From positions 101,701 to 165,700 of the forward strand of contig JADHOC010000010.1 in NCBI GenBank assembly GCA_016779205.1: a stretch of DNA of 64,000 bases. Direction: 5' to 3'. The first letter of the stretch is position 1. Each line of letters begins with the position of its first letter. Of the stretch, positions 24,999 through 36,349 are shown piece after piece. The notes under the pieces were generated by a model. It searched no databases. It was not told where the DNA came from and saw only the letters and a program-made list of their open reading frames with translations. The DNA is from Planctomycetota bacterium (GTDB lineage Bacteria > Planctomycetota > UBA1135 > GCA-002686595). Made by a program: the position numbers and the translations under genes.

Positions 24999-26096
24999 AT
25001 GAAGTTCAGCTACCGGGAATTCGACCCGTCGGAGGGCTCCCTCCGGGACCTCCTGAAGCGCCTGGAGGCGCTCTACAACGACCTGCTCCTGCAGGCCGAC
25101 GGGGACCCGGAGCAGGCGCTCGAGTGGATGGAGACGATCGCGGCGAGGTACCCGCTCCTCCCCGACGGCTTCACCATGGAGGACTTCCGACGCCACCTGG
25201 AGAAGCAGCGCTGGGTGGAGGCGACGGTCGAGGGGCTGCGCATGGCGCCGGGGGGAGACCGGGCGCTCAGGCAGGAGTCCCTGGAGCGAATCTTCAGCGG
25301 GCTCTCGAAGGACGCCGCGGGGGACCACCGCACCCAGGCCCAGGGCACGGGGAACGAGCGGCTACCCGAGACGCGGGCGTGGACCTTCGGCGACCCCGCT
25401 TCGCTCATCGACGCCACGGGGTCGGTGCGCAACGCCCTGCGGCGCGGGGTGGACCTCGACGGGTTGACCCTGGGGGAGGATGACCTGGAGGTGCATGAGA
25501 CGGAGCACCTGTCCAGCTGCGCGACGGTGCTCCTGCTGGACCTCAGCCACTCCATGATCCTGTACGGAGAGGATCGGATCACCCCCGCCAAGCGGGTGGC
25601 CCTCGCCCTGACGGAGCTCATCCGGACGCGCTACCCGAAGGACTCCTTGCGGGTCGTGACCTTCGGAGACGAGGCCGAGGAGGTCTCCCTGGACGACATC
25701 TCGACGATCTCGGTGGGTCCCTTCCACACCAATACCAGGGCGGCGCTCCAGCTGGCACGGGACCTCCTGCGGCGCGAGCGACGGGCGAACAAGCAGATCT
25801 TCATGATCACGGACGGCAAGCCCAGCGCCCTCACGGAGCCGGACGGGGAGATCTACAAGAACCCATTTGGCCTCGACCGCCGCGTGGTGGCCAAGACCAT
25901 GGACGAGGCGACCATCTGCCGCCGGCACGGGATCCCCATCACCACCTTCATGCTCACCGACGACCCCGTCCTGGTGAGCTTCATCGAGGACTTCACCGAG
26001 GCCAACCGGGGCCGGGCCTACTTCGCGGGCGGGGACCGGCTGGGGGCGACCCTCTTCGTCGACTACGTCCGGAACCGCCGCAGCAGCGTGCGCTGA
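24999..26096 (+). CDS. VWA-domain protein, partner of the MoxR-type ATPase
   Basis: 365 residues. The N-terminal ~170 residues are helical and charged. A von Willebrand A domain follows, with an intact MIDAS D181-L-S-H-S185 in LLLDLSHSM, the conserved threonine region in NTRAALQLARDLL and MITDGKPSAL. No signal peptide or membrane segment is seen, so it is cytoplasmic. It lies 12 bases after the AAA+ gene and is presumably co-transcribed and acts with it. A clearly aberrant feature is absent. Confidence 0.85.
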   Translation: MKFSYREFDPSEGSLRDLLKRLEALYNDLLLQADGDPEQALEWMETIAARYPLLPDGFTMEDFRRHLEKQRWVEATVEGLRMAPGGDRALRQESLERIFSGLSKDAAGDHRTQAQGTGNERLPETRAWTFGDPASLIDATGSVRNALRRGVDLDGLTLGEDDLEVHETEHLSSCATVLLLDLSHSMILYGEDRITPAKRVALALTELIRTRYPKDSLRVVTFGDEAEEVSLDDISTISVGPFHTNTRAALQLARDLLRRERRANKQIFMITDGKPSALTEPDGEIYKNPFGLDRRVVAKTMDEATICRRHGIPITTFMLTDDPVLVSFIEDFTEANRGRAYFAGGDRLGATLFVDYVRNRRSSVR

Positions 26097-26203
26097 CCGG
26101 CCCCGGGGGCAGGCCGCGGGGCCCCCTTGGGTCCGGCAATTACCCAGGACGATCGGAGCCATCGGGAGTTCTGGTTACCACGTCACCGTGGGCTGTCCGA
26201 TGA

Positions 26204-28630
<2,427 letters not shown>

Positions 28631-28675
28631 GTCGTCGCTGGAAGGTGGCCGCTCGATGAGCGGCGCACCAAGGAG

Positions 28676-28708
28676 GGAGGGCCGGACCCCGGTGGGGTCC
28701 GGCCCTCC
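28676..28708. terminator. Bidirectional terminator between katG and the hydroxyacid dehydrogenase gene
   Basis: A perfect 15-bp GC-rich stem (28676-28690 with 28694-28708) closes a 3-base loop. It lies between two convergent genes and can serve both. Confidence 0.8.
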
Positions 28709-28752
28709 TGTGCTTGGGGCTCAACGCTCTGGGGCCGCTCGGCCCGAGGCCT

Positions 28753-29901
28753 TCAGCGACGGGGCGCGAGGTGACGCGGGAGGTCCTGGACGCGCTCGCA
28801 GCCGAGCTGCTCCATCACCTGGGTGAGCTGGCGCATGAGCATCGTCATGACGTGCGGCCCTCCGCGGGCGCCCATGGCGCAGATGGCGTACATGAAGGAC
28901 CGGCCCATGAAGGTGAAGCGGGCGCCGCTCGCGAGGGCGCAGGCCACGTCGGGGCCGCCGCGGACGCCGCTGTCGAAGAGCACCTCCATGCGGTCCCCGA
29001 ACTCAGCGGCGAGGGCGGGGAGCGCCTGGATGGTGGAGGTGCCCACCTCCAGCTGGCGGCCGCCGTGGTTGGAGACGATGATCCCGTCCGCCCCGAGCTC
29101 GAGCACCCTGGCGGCGTCCTCGGGGTTGACGATGCCCTTGACCACGAGCTTCCCCTTCCACCGGTCGCGGATGGCCGCGATCCGGTCGGAGGAGAGCCGC
29201 CCGCTGAACGTGGCGTTCATGAACTGCCCCAGGTGGGACATGTCGAGCCCCTTGGGGATGTAGGGCGCGAGGGTGGCGAACTCGGGCTTGCCCCTGGCCA
29301 GCTGGGAGAAGGACCAGGTCGGGTGCATCACCATCTGGGCGATGTTCCGCAGGGACATGCGCGGGGGAATCGCGAGGCCGTTCCGGATCTCCTTGGGTCG
29401 GTATCCGAAGGTGGGGGTGTCCGCGAGCAGGACGAGGACCGGGACCCCGGCCGCGGCGGCGCGGTCGAGGATCTTGTCGCGCAGCTCGTCCTCGGTGGGG
29501 TGGTAGAGCTGGAACCAGGCCTTGCCCTCGGTGATCTCCGACACCCGCTCGATGCTGGCGGTGCCCACGGTGCTGAGGATGAACGGGACCCGGGCGGCGT
29601 GGGCCGCTTCGGCGAGGAACTCGCAGGCGCCGGGCCACACGAGTCCCTGCAGGCCGATGGGGGCGACGCCGAAGGGCGCGGCGTAGGTCTCGCCGAAGAG
29701 CTCGGTCTCGAGGTCAGCGCCACCGTAGTCGAGCACGTACCTCGGCTCGAGCCGCACCTCACGGAGCTCCTCCGTGTTGCGGCGCATGTTGAGGTTCGAG
29801 TGGCACCCGTTGTCGAGGTACTCGAAGGCGAACGGGGGGACGCGCTTTCGACCTCGCTCACGCAGGTGCTCGATCGAGGGGAGGTTCGGGTCGAGGCTCA
29901 T
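28753..29901 (-). CDS. FMN-dependent alpha-hydroxy acid dehydrogenase (lactate/glycolate oxidase family)
   Basis: 382 residues from the ATG at 29901 (MSLDPNLPSIEHL). An upstream in-frame start at 30042 adds low-complexity sequence. The TIM-barrel FMN enzyme family is recognised by FGVAPIGLQGLVWP, the FMN-contacting lysine in LVVKGIVNPEDA, the catalytic histidine and substrate arginine in SNHGGRQLE, and the phosphate-binding FDSGVRGGPDVACALASGA (split as DSGVRGGPDVA and ALASGA). It oxidises an L-2-hydroxy acid such as lactate, glycolate or mandelate to the 2-oxo acid. The specific substrate is not clear. It lies 82 bases downstream of an ATP-grasp gene on the same strand and may be the last gene of the glgA/ATP-grasp transcript. 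Confidence 0.9.
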   Translation of the reverse strand: MSLDPNLPSIEHLRERGRKRVPPFAFEYLDNGCHSNLNMRRNTEELREVRLEPRYVLDYGGADLETELFGETYAAPFGVAPIGLQGLVWPGACEFLAEAAHAARVPFILSTVGTASIERVSEITEGKAWFQLYHPTEDELRDKILDRAAAAGVPVLVLLADTPTFGYRPKEIRNGLAIPPRMSLRNIAQMVMHPTWSFSQLARGKPEFATLAPYIPKGLDMSHLGQFMNATFSGRLSSDRIAAIRDRWKGKLVVKGIVNPEDAARVLELGADGIIVSNHGGRQLEVGTSTIQALPALAAEFGDRMEVLFDSGVRGGPDVACALASGARFTFMGRSFMYAICAMGARGGPHVMTMLMRQLTQVMEQLGCERVQDLPRHLAPRR

Positions 29902-29983
29902 GGGCGTCCTGAACGATACCCCGGCGATCTGATCCGGCGGGATCTGGATCGGGGGATCGGGGGGCGTGGGCGGTCGGTCGGGC

Positions 29984-31204
29984 TCAGCCCGCGTGGACCC
30001 TGACGTTCTCCCCGATCCAGTCCTGGATCGAGCGCAGCTCATCGAAGCTCGGGTGGCGCAGGCGCACCCAGGCGTTCGCCATGTAGCCCGCCTCGACGCC
30101 CTGGGTCGGGGTGCCAGGGGGGGGGAAGTGGGAGTCGATGATGTGCTCGCCGTGGCGAGCCCGGAGCTCGTCCACGCCCTCGTAGCCCTCGATCCGGCCG
30201 TCGGCGCTCGGGCGCAGGGCGATCATGCCCCCGGCGCAGCGCCTCGAGGGGGCCTGGGAGGCGCTCCCGTGGACGATGAGGTGGGCCCACTCCCGGTAGA
30301 TGTCGAAGTCGTTCGCGGCCTGGTAGACGTCCCACATGCGCACGCCCGGGGGCCGGCATCCGATCTCGCTGAACTTGAGGCCCTTGGGCCCGAAGAACCA
30401 CTCCATGTGGGTGGCAGAGGTCTCGATCCCGAGGGTCTGGATGACCTTGCGACCCATCGCGCGGAGGTCGTCGTATCGCTCGTCCTGCACCTCGTTGGTG
30501 GTGGCCATCTGCGGCGAGATCCAGCGGTGCCGCATGGCCTCCAGCACGTTCGGGTAGTAGTGGGTGATGAACTCGTGGGCCACGTCGCCGTTCAGGCTCA
30601 GGGTGTCCCAGTAGCCCTCGTGCCCCTCGATGAACTCCTCGATGGCCACGCCCTCGCCCCGTCCGAGGCCGCTCTCCTGGATCGCCGCCTCGAGGCTCTC
30701 GTCGTCGTGGGCGCGGGCGGTCCCGGCCGCGCCGGCTCCGTCCCGCGGCTTGAGGATGACCGGGTACCCGACCTCCGCGATGAAGGCGCGCGCCTCGTCG
30801 AGGTCGGAGGTTCCGATGCTCCTGGCCGTGGGCACCCCGGCCTCGCGCAGGGCCTCCTTCATGGCGGGCTTGTCCCGGCAGAGCCACGCGGTCCGGGTCG
30901 AGGTGCCCGGGATCCCGCACTGCTCGCGGACCCAGGCGCACGGGGTGATGTGCGCCTCGACCGTGGCCTCGAGCCGGTCCACCCAGCCTCGCTGCTGGAC
31001 GCGACGGACGGCGGCGAGGAGGGCCTCGCCGTTGGTCACGGACGGCACCTGCTCGTGTCCGTCCAGCCAGCCACGCAGCTCGTCATCGAGGGCGCTGGGC
31101 GGCGCCTCCGCGATGGCGGTCACCCGGGCGCCGACCTCCTTCAGGGCGCGGACGAACTCCCGCTGGTTGGACGGGAAGGAGGGCTCGACGAAGATGACGT
31201 GCAT
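29984..31204 (-). CDS. ATP-grasp ligase-like protein (paralogue 1)
   Basis: 406 residues from the ATG at 31204 (MHVIFVEPSFPSNQREF), which starts directly at the first strand of the pre-ATP-grasp domain. ATP-grasp features include the ATP-binding lysine and glycine loop YPVILKPRDGAGAAGT, the adenine-side acidic EEFIEGHEG, and the Mg-binding THMEWFF...FSEIGCRPPG. This layout is seen in carboxylate-amine ligases of the BacD/carnosine-synthase kind. It is clearly related to the proteins at 32867 and 34155 (same MEW and E-x3-RxPG blocks). It is transcribed from the minus strand behind glgA (86-base gap). It likely joins a carboxylate to an amine using ATP; the substrates are unknown. Confidence 0.85.
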   Translation of the reverse strand: MHVIFVEPSFPSNQREFVRALKEVGARVTAIAEAPPSALDDELRGWLDGHEQVPSVTNGEALLAAVRRVQQRGWVDRLEATVEAHITPCAWVREQCGIPGTSTRTAWLCRDKPAMKEALREAGVPTARSIGTSDLDEARAFIAEVGYPVILKPRDGAGAAGTARAHDDESLEAAIQESGLGRGEGVAIEEFIEGHEGYWDTLSLNGDVAHEFITHYYPNVLEAMRHRWISPQMATTNEVQDERYDDLRAMGRKVIQTLGIETSATHMEWFFGPKGLKFSEIGCRPPGVRMWDVYQAANDFDIYREWAHLIVHGSASQAPSRRCAGGMIALRPSADGRIEGYEGVDELRARHGEHIIDSHFPPPGTPTQGVEAGYMANAWVRLRHPSFDELRSIQDWIGENVRVHAG

Positions 31205-31290
31205 GGCGTTGGGCAGGCGCGGCGAGCCTGGGGGCCGGCCGCCGGTGGGTCGTCGGGTGTTGTTGGAGCGGTGATCCGAGCCTTCGGGGC

Positions 31291-32772
31291 TCAGGCCAGC
31301 TGGAGGTCGGCCATGATCGCGGCGTACAGGTCCTCGTATCGGTCGACCTGGGCCTCCCACGAGAAGTCCTTGGCCATGCCGCGCAGCTGCATGCCCTTCC
31401 AGGTCTCGGGGTCACGCCAGACCTCAAGGGCGTGGGCCAGGGTGTCCTCCAGAGCCACCGAGGTGTGCTCGTAGAAGACGAAGCCGGTGCCGCGGCCGTC
31501 CTCGAGGCGCTCGACCGTGTCGGCGAGCCCGCCGGTGCTGCGCACCAGGGGGATGGTGCCGTACTTCAGGCTGTACATCTGGTTCAGGCCGCACGGCTCG
31601 TAGCGCGAGGGCATGAGGAAGATGTCCGCCCCCGCCTCGATGCGGTGGGCGAGGCCGTTGTCGTAGCCGATGTGGACGCCGACCTTCGCGGGGTAGCGGT
31701 CGCGGAGCCAGCGGAAGTAGCTCTCCTGCTCGGCGTCCCCGCTGCCGAGGACCAGCAGTCGAACGTCGTGGTGATCCAGCAGGCGCTCGGCGAAGTCGGG
31801 GATGAGCTCGAAGCCCTTCTGGTGCGTGAGGCGCGAGACGATGCCGAGGACCGGGCCGGAGGGCTCGGGGGCCACGCTCAGCTCGTCGAGGAGCGCGTCG
31901 CGACACATGCGCTTGCCGAACAGGTCATCCGGTCCGAAGTTGGCGGGCAGGTGGGGATCGGTGGCGGGGTCCCACTCCCCGTAGTCGACGCCATTGACGA
32001 TGCCGGCGAGGTGGTCCTCGCGCTGGGCGAGGAGCCCCTGCAGGCCGTGGCCGTACCCGGGGGTCTGGATCTCACGGGCGTAGGTGTCGGAGACCGTGGA
32101 CAGCCACGAGGCGTGCAGGATCCCGGTCTCCAGGTAGTTCACCGCGCCGGCGGCGAGGCGCTCCTGGTGGAACTGGTCGCGCACGCCTTCCAGGCCGATC
32201 CTCCGGATCGCGTCCTCGGCGAAGACCCCCTGGTATCCCAGGTTGTGGATGGACAGCAGCGTGGAGCTGCCGCGCAGGAGGTCGTCCCAGCCATAGGTGG
32301 ACTTCAGCAGGAGGGGCAGGAGCCCCGTGTGCCAGTCGTTGGCGTGAAAGACGTCGGGGGCCCACCCGGTACGCTGGCAAGCCTCGATGGCGGCGCGGCA
32401 GAAGCCTGCCCAGCGGATCGGCTCGTCGTCATCGTTGGTGTAGAACTCCTCACGCCCGAAGAGCTCGGGGGAGTGGATGAACTCCACCTGGAGCGGCACG
32501 CCGTCGGCGTTCTCCGAGTCGGGGAGCGGCGCCTTGCGGACCGCCACCGTGACGTCCCAGCCGGGGAAGCTGACGGGGAACGGGGAGAGGAACGGCTCCG
32601 TGTGGAGGCCCGATCGTTCGACCCGACCGTACAGGGGGACGAAGAGCCGGACCTGGTGGCCGCGCTTCCAGAGGGTGCGGGAGAGCGCCGCGGCCACGTC
32701 GGCGAGACCGCCCGTCTTGGCGAAGGGAGCGCACTCCGCAGACACCATCGCGATGCGAAGGGGCAGCTGCAT
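31291..32772 (-). CDS. glgA: Glycogen (starch) synthase GlgA
   Basis: 493 residues, family GT5. The N-terminal Rossmann domain carries the ADP-glucose-binding KTGGL at residues 19-23, and HANDWHTGLLPLLLK is typical. The C-terminal domain shows SRLTHQKGFELI, MPSRYEPCGLNQMYSLKYG and VRSTGGLADTV. It elongates alpha-1,4-glucan from ADP-glucose made by GlgC (44929-46254). It is divergent from an ATP-grasp gene with a 94-base gap and followed by another ATP-grasp gene, so it sits inside the ligase/esterase cluster rather than beside the other glycogen genes. Confidence 0.95.
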   Translation of the reverse strand: MQLPLRIAMVSAECAPFAKTGGLADVAAALSRTLWKRGHQVRLFVPLYGRVERSGLHTEPFLSPFPVSFPGWDVTVAVRKAPLPDSENADGVPLQVEFIHSPELFGREEFYTNDDDEPIRWAGFCRAAIEACQRTGWAPDVFHANDWHTGLLPLLLKSTYGWDDLLRGSSTLLSIHNLGYQGVFAEDAIRRIGLEGVRDQFHQERLAAGAVNYLETGILHASWLSTVSDTYAREIQTPGYGHGLQGLLAQREDHLAGIVNGVDYGEWDPATDPHLPANFGPDDLFGKRMCRDALLDELSVAPEPSGPVLGIVSRLTHQKGFELIPDFAERLLDHHDVRLLVLGSGDAEQESYFRWLRDRYPAKVGVHIGYDNGLAHRIEAGADIFLMPSRYEPCGLNQMYSLKYGTIPLVRSTGGLADTVERLEDGRGTGFVFYEHTSVALEDTLAHALEVWRDPETWKGMQLRGMAKDFSWEAQVDRYEDLYAAIMADLQLA

Positions 32773-32866
32773 GGCGGGAGCTTAGCGAACCGTGCCCCGC
32801 GGGTTGCGGACGCCCGGGACTTCTGGTGGGAAACCGGACCCCTCCGGGGGGTATCCTCCGGCCAGG

Positions 32867-34108
32867 ATGACACGCGCCAGCACGGTCTTCGTCGCGCCCT
32901 TTGCCCTGCCGAGCACCCTGAGGTTCTTGGGGGCGGCGGCGCTGCTCCCCGACACCACGTTCTCCGTGGTGGCGCAGGAGCCCGCAGCCTCCTTCATGGG
33001 GGCGCTGGACGATGGGGTGCGCGGTAGGATCGCGGAATTCGTTCAGGTGGAGGACTGCCACGACGCCGGACAGGTGGAGGCGGCCGTCCGCAAGATCGCG
33101 GGGAGCACGGGACGAGGGGTGACGGCGCTCGTGGGCATCCTCGAGCCCCTCCAGGAGGCGCTCGCCCAGGTGCGGGAGCGCCTGCAGATCCGCGGCATGG
33201 ACCGGGCCGAGGCCGGGCGCTTCCGTGACAAGTCCGTCATGAAGGACGCGCTCCGGGCCCACGACCTGCCCTGCGCCTGCCACTACCTGGCGACGGACGC
33301 CGCCGGCGCCCTCGAGTTCGCGCGGGGCACGATGCCGCTGGTGGCCAAGCCGCCGGCTGGTGCGGGCGCGCGGGACACCTTCCGCGTCGACGACGTCTCC
33401 CAGCTGGAGGGATGGCTGAGGTCCCATCCGCCCACGCCCGCCCAGCCCCTCCTGCTGGAGGAGTTCGTGCAGGGGCGGGAGTTCTCCTTCGACAGCGTCT
33501 CCGTCGGCGGTCAGCACCTGTTCCACTCGATCTCCGAGTACTCCCCGACGCCCCTGCAGGTGATGGAGTCCCCCTGGATCCAGTGGACGGTCATGCTGCC
33601 CAGGGACATCGAGGTCCCCGAGTACGCGCCCATCCTCTCCGCGGGGCCCCGTGCCCTCGACGCCCTGGGGATGGTCACCGGGATGACCCACATGGAGTGG
33701 TTCAGGCGGAGCGACGGGTCCATCGCCATCTCCGAGGTCGCCGCCCGCCCGCCGGGGGCGCAGTTCACCTCGCTGATCTCCTACGCCCACGACCGGGACT
33801 TCTACCGCGTGTGGGCCGAGGTCTCGATCCTCGAGGACTTCACGCCGCCGCCCCGCCGCTTCGCCACGGGGGCGGCGTACCTGCGTGGCCAGGGGGCCGG
33901 GCGTGTGGCCCGCGTCGCCGGCATCGAGCGCGCGAACCAGGAGCTCGGTGACCTCGTGGTCGAGTCCCAGCTCCCCAAGCCGGGCCAGCCCAAGGCCAGC
34001 TCCTACGAGGGCGAGGGGTTCGTCATCCTCCGGCACGAGGACACCGAGCGTGTGCGCGACGGCCTGCGGCGCGCCGTCGAGATCCTGCAGGTCGAGCTCT
34101 CTGCCTGA
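32867..34108 (+). CDS. ATP-grasp ligase-like protein (paralogue 2)
   Basis: 413 residues from the ATG at 32867 (MTRASTVFVAPFALPSTLRF). An in-frame ATG 25 codons upstream has no domain support. ATP-grasp motifs are MPLVAKPPAGAGARDTF, LLEEFVQGREFSFDS, THMEWFRR and AISEVAARPPGA. The N-terminal ~100 residues replace the usual pre-ATP-grasp Rossmann domain with a divergent version. The C-terminal ~90 residues contain a domain shared with the other two paralogues (TGAAYLRGQGAGRVARV). It heads the plus-strand part of the cluster, divergent from glgA, and is 46 bases before paralogue 3. Ligase activity is predicted from the fold; the substrates are unknown. Confidence 0.85.
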   Translation: MTRASTVFVAPFALPSTLRFLGAAALLPDTTFSVVAQEPAASFMGALDDGVRGRIAEFVQVEDCHDAGQVEAAVRKIAGSTGRGVTALVGILEPLQEALAQVRERLQIRGMDRAEAGRFRDKSVMKDALRAHDLPCACHYLATDAAGALEFARGTMPLVAKPPAGAGARDTFRVDDVSQLEGWLRSHPPTPAQPLLLEEFVQGREFSFDSVSVGGQHLFHSISEYSPTPLQVMESPWIQWTVMLPRDIEVPEYAPILSAGPRALDALGMVTGMTHMEWFRRSDGSIAISEVAARPPGAQFTSLISYAHDRDFYRVWAEVSILEDFTPPPRRFATGAAYLRGQGAGRVARVAGIERANQELGDLVVESQLPKPGQPKASSYEGEGFVILRHEDTERVRDGLRRAVEILQVELSA

Positions 34109-34154
34109 GCCAGCCCGCCTCTTCCCCCGACCCTGTCCAACCCAATAGGTCTCC

Positions 34155-35396
34155 ATGACGATCAACGTGGTCCTCATCTCACCGGGCTTCCCCGCCGATA
34201 ACGGTCACTTCACCCAGGCGCTGCACGCGCTCCCGGGCGTGCGGGTGCTGGGCGTGGGAGATCAGCCGGCGGCGGCCATGGAACCCGCGGTCCGTGATGC
34301 GCTCGATGACCACCTGGTCGTCAGCGACCTCTGGAACGAGGAGCACACCGTGGCCGAGGTCGGTCGCTGGCTCGGCCAGCTGGGTGTGCGCCCCGATCGG
34401 GTGGAGTGCCTGTGGGAGATCGGGGTGGTCCTCGCGGCGCGCATGCGCGAGGCCTTCGACGTCCCCGGGCTCCGCGTGGAGCAGGCCATCACGTTCCGGG
34501 ACAAGGAGGCCATGAAGGCCACCCTGGACGCCGCTGGGGTCCGCACGCCCCATCACTACCGAGCGCGGACCCGGGCGGAGGTGGAGGAGGCCGCGCGGGC
34601 CGTCGGCTACCCCCTGATCGTCAAGCCCATCGACGGGGCTGGCTCGGAGGACACGCACACGGCGCGCTCCGATGAGGAGCTGGCGCGGGTGATCGAGGCG
34701 GTGGCCCACGTCCCCGAGGTCAGCGTGGAGGAGTTCATCGAGGGCAAGGAGTTCACCTACGACGCCATCCTCGCGGACGGGGAGACGCTCTTCGAGAACG
34801 TGGCGTGGTACCGGCCCAAGCCCCTGGTGGCGCGTCAGAACCCCTGGATGAGTCCCCAGGCGGTGTGCCTCGCCGACCTCGAGCAGCCGGAGGTCGCCCC
34901 CGGCGTCGAGCTGGGGCGACGAGCGCTCAAGGCCCTCGGCTACCGCACGGGTATGGCCCACATGGAGTGGTACCTCTCGGACCGGACGGGCGAGGCGATC
35001 TTCGGAGAGGTCGGCGCCCGCGCCCCGGGTGGGCGCCTCTCCCACGGGATGAACTACGCGTGCGACGGCGACGTCTTCCGCCTGTGGGCCGAGGCGATCA
35101 CCCGCGGGACCTCGGAGCAGTCCATGGACCGCCGCTTCAACGCCGCGCTGGTCTTCAAGCGCGCCCACGGGGACGGCCAGATCGTGACGAGGATCGAGGG
35201 GCTCGAGCCCATCCTCGCCCGTGACGGGGAGCACCTCCCCGTGGTGGAGCTCGTGCCGATCGGCGCGCCGCGTCGGGACTGGACCCAGGTGGTGACCGGA
35301 GACGGGTGGTGCATCGCGCGCCACAACCTCCTCGGGGAGGCGCTGCGGATCGCGGATGACATCGGGCGGGACGTGAGGATCCACTGCGACGCCTGA
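34155..35396 (+). CDS. ATP-grasp ligase-like protein (paralogue 3)
   Basis: 413 residues. Pre-ATP-grasp domain INVVLISPGFPADNGHF, ATP-binding YPLIVKPIDGAGSEDTH, VEEFIEGKEFTYDA and the Mg-binding MAHMEWYLS...FGEVGARAPGGR are all present. It is the closest match in layout to paralogue 1 (both open with a VxxVExSFPSNxxxF or VLISPGFPADNxHF-like strand). The stop overlaps the next gene's start by one base (TGATG). The position and coupling suggest it acts in the same pathway as the S51-like and esterase genes downstream. The product is unknown. Confidence 0.85.
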   Translation: MTINVVLISPGFPADNGHFTQALHALPGVRVLGVGDQPAAAMEPAVRDALDDHLVVSDLWNEEHTVAEVGRWLGQLGVRPDRVECLWEIGVVLAARMREAFDVPGLRVEQAITFRDKEAMKATLDAAGVRTPHHYRARTRAEVEEAARAVGYPLIVKPIDGAGSEDTHTARSDEELARVIEAVAHVPEVSVEEFIEGKEFTYDAILADGETLFENVAWYRPKPLVARQNPWMSPQAVCLADLEQPEVAPGVELGRRALKALGYRTGMAHMEWYLSDRTGEAIFGEVGARAPGGRLSHGMNYACDGDVFRLWAEAITRGTSEQSMDRRFNAALVFKRAHGDGQIVTRIEGLEPILARDGEHLPVVELVPIGAPRRDWTQVVTGDGWCIARHNLLGEALRIADDIGRDVRIHCDA

Positions 35397-36349
35397 TGAC
35401 CGCCGCCCCTCGACCGCTCGCCCTCCTGGGGCCACAGCACGACCGCCCGACGCTGCGCGAGGTCCTCGACCGGATGGGGGCCTCGGGCCCCTACGTGCTC
35501 GTGTCTGCTGGATGGGAGGAGCGGGAATCAGAGACCGGGCGGCTGGATGCTCACCTCGGTGAGTCGTTCAGGAGCCTGGACCTCTGGCCGCGCTGCGAGG
35601 CGGCCTTCGAGTCGGACGCGGACCTGCGTCACCTGATGTTCGATCGGCACGACCGCATGAAGGAGCTCTCCGCCCTCTATCGCATCCGGCTCGCCGCCGA
35701 GCTCTCGGCAGCGCGAGAGCTGATGGGGCGGACGCGCCCGGACGAACAGGACCCCCTGGTGGCTCCCTCGGTGGACCTGGCCTGTGGGGCCCTGCGCGAG
35801 CTGGACGACCACCACTGCGCGCGGGTGGGAGCGCTCAACGAGGAGACCTTCGGCGAGGCGGCGGGCCGCGAGAGCCTGCGCTCGGGTCGGGCGGAGATCG
35901 CGGAGACCCTGGCGGGCGCGGGGACCCTCCTCGTGGCGGGGGGGCACGTGGGGATCCTGTACAACCGCATGCGGCTCTTCGGCGTGGCCGAGTCCCTGCC
36001 CGCCGCCACGCCGGTGGTCGGGTGGTCCGCGGGGGCCATGGCGCTGACCGAGCGCATCCTGCTCTTCCATGACTCGCCGCCCCAGGGGCCGGGGGACGCC
36101 GAGATCCTCGGGCCGGGCCTCGGCCTCGCCCCGGGTGTGGTCGCCCTGCCGCACGCCTCCCGCCGGCTGGACCTGGCCGACCGGGGGCGGGTCGCTCTCC
36201 TGGCCCGGCGGCTGGCCCCCGAGCTGGTCGTGGCCCTGGACGATGGCGACAGCCTGGTCGCGGGGAGCGGCGGGTGGTCCGCCCGGGGAGCGCGTCGGCT
36301 GAGCACCGCGGGCGACGTGGTGGGAGATCTCGTGGGGGGCCAGGCGTGA
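35396..36349 (+). CDS. Peptidase S51 / class I glutamine amidotransferase-like protein
   Basis: 317 residues. The C-terminal half has the flavodoxin-like fold of S51 peptidases and cyanophycinase: LLVAGGHVGILYNRM, then the nucleophile elbow VVGWSAGAM with S211, then LPHASRRLDL for the likely catalytic histidine. The N-terminal ~150 residues are helical and not recognised. Dipeptidase E and cyanophycinase cleave peptide bonds next to Asp or cyanophycin. Pairing with ATP-grasp ligases recalls cyanophycin-like synthesis/degradation modules. Here the substrate is unknown. It is coupled at both ends to its neighbours (TGATG before, GTGA after). Confidence 0.75.
   Translation: MTAAPRPLALLGPQHDRPTLREVLDRMGASGPYVLVSAGWEERESETGRLDAHLGESFRSLDLWPRCEAAFESDADLRHLMFDRHDRMKELSALYRIRLAAELSAARELMGRTRPDEQDPLVAPSVDLACGALRELDDHHCARVGALNEETFGEAAGRESLRSGRAEIAETLAGAGTLLVAGGHVGILYNRMRLFGVAESLPAATPVVGWSAGAMALTERILLFHDSPPQGPGDAEILGPGLGLAPGVVALPHASRRLDLADRGRVALLARRLAPELVVALDDGDSLVAGSGGWSARGARRLSTAGDVVGDLVGGQA

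Noticed and set aside
23298..25328. 676-codon minus-strand open frame across the MoxR gene
   Set aside because: It is opposite to a clear AAA+ gene, has biased composition (His, Arg, Leu, Val) and no motif.
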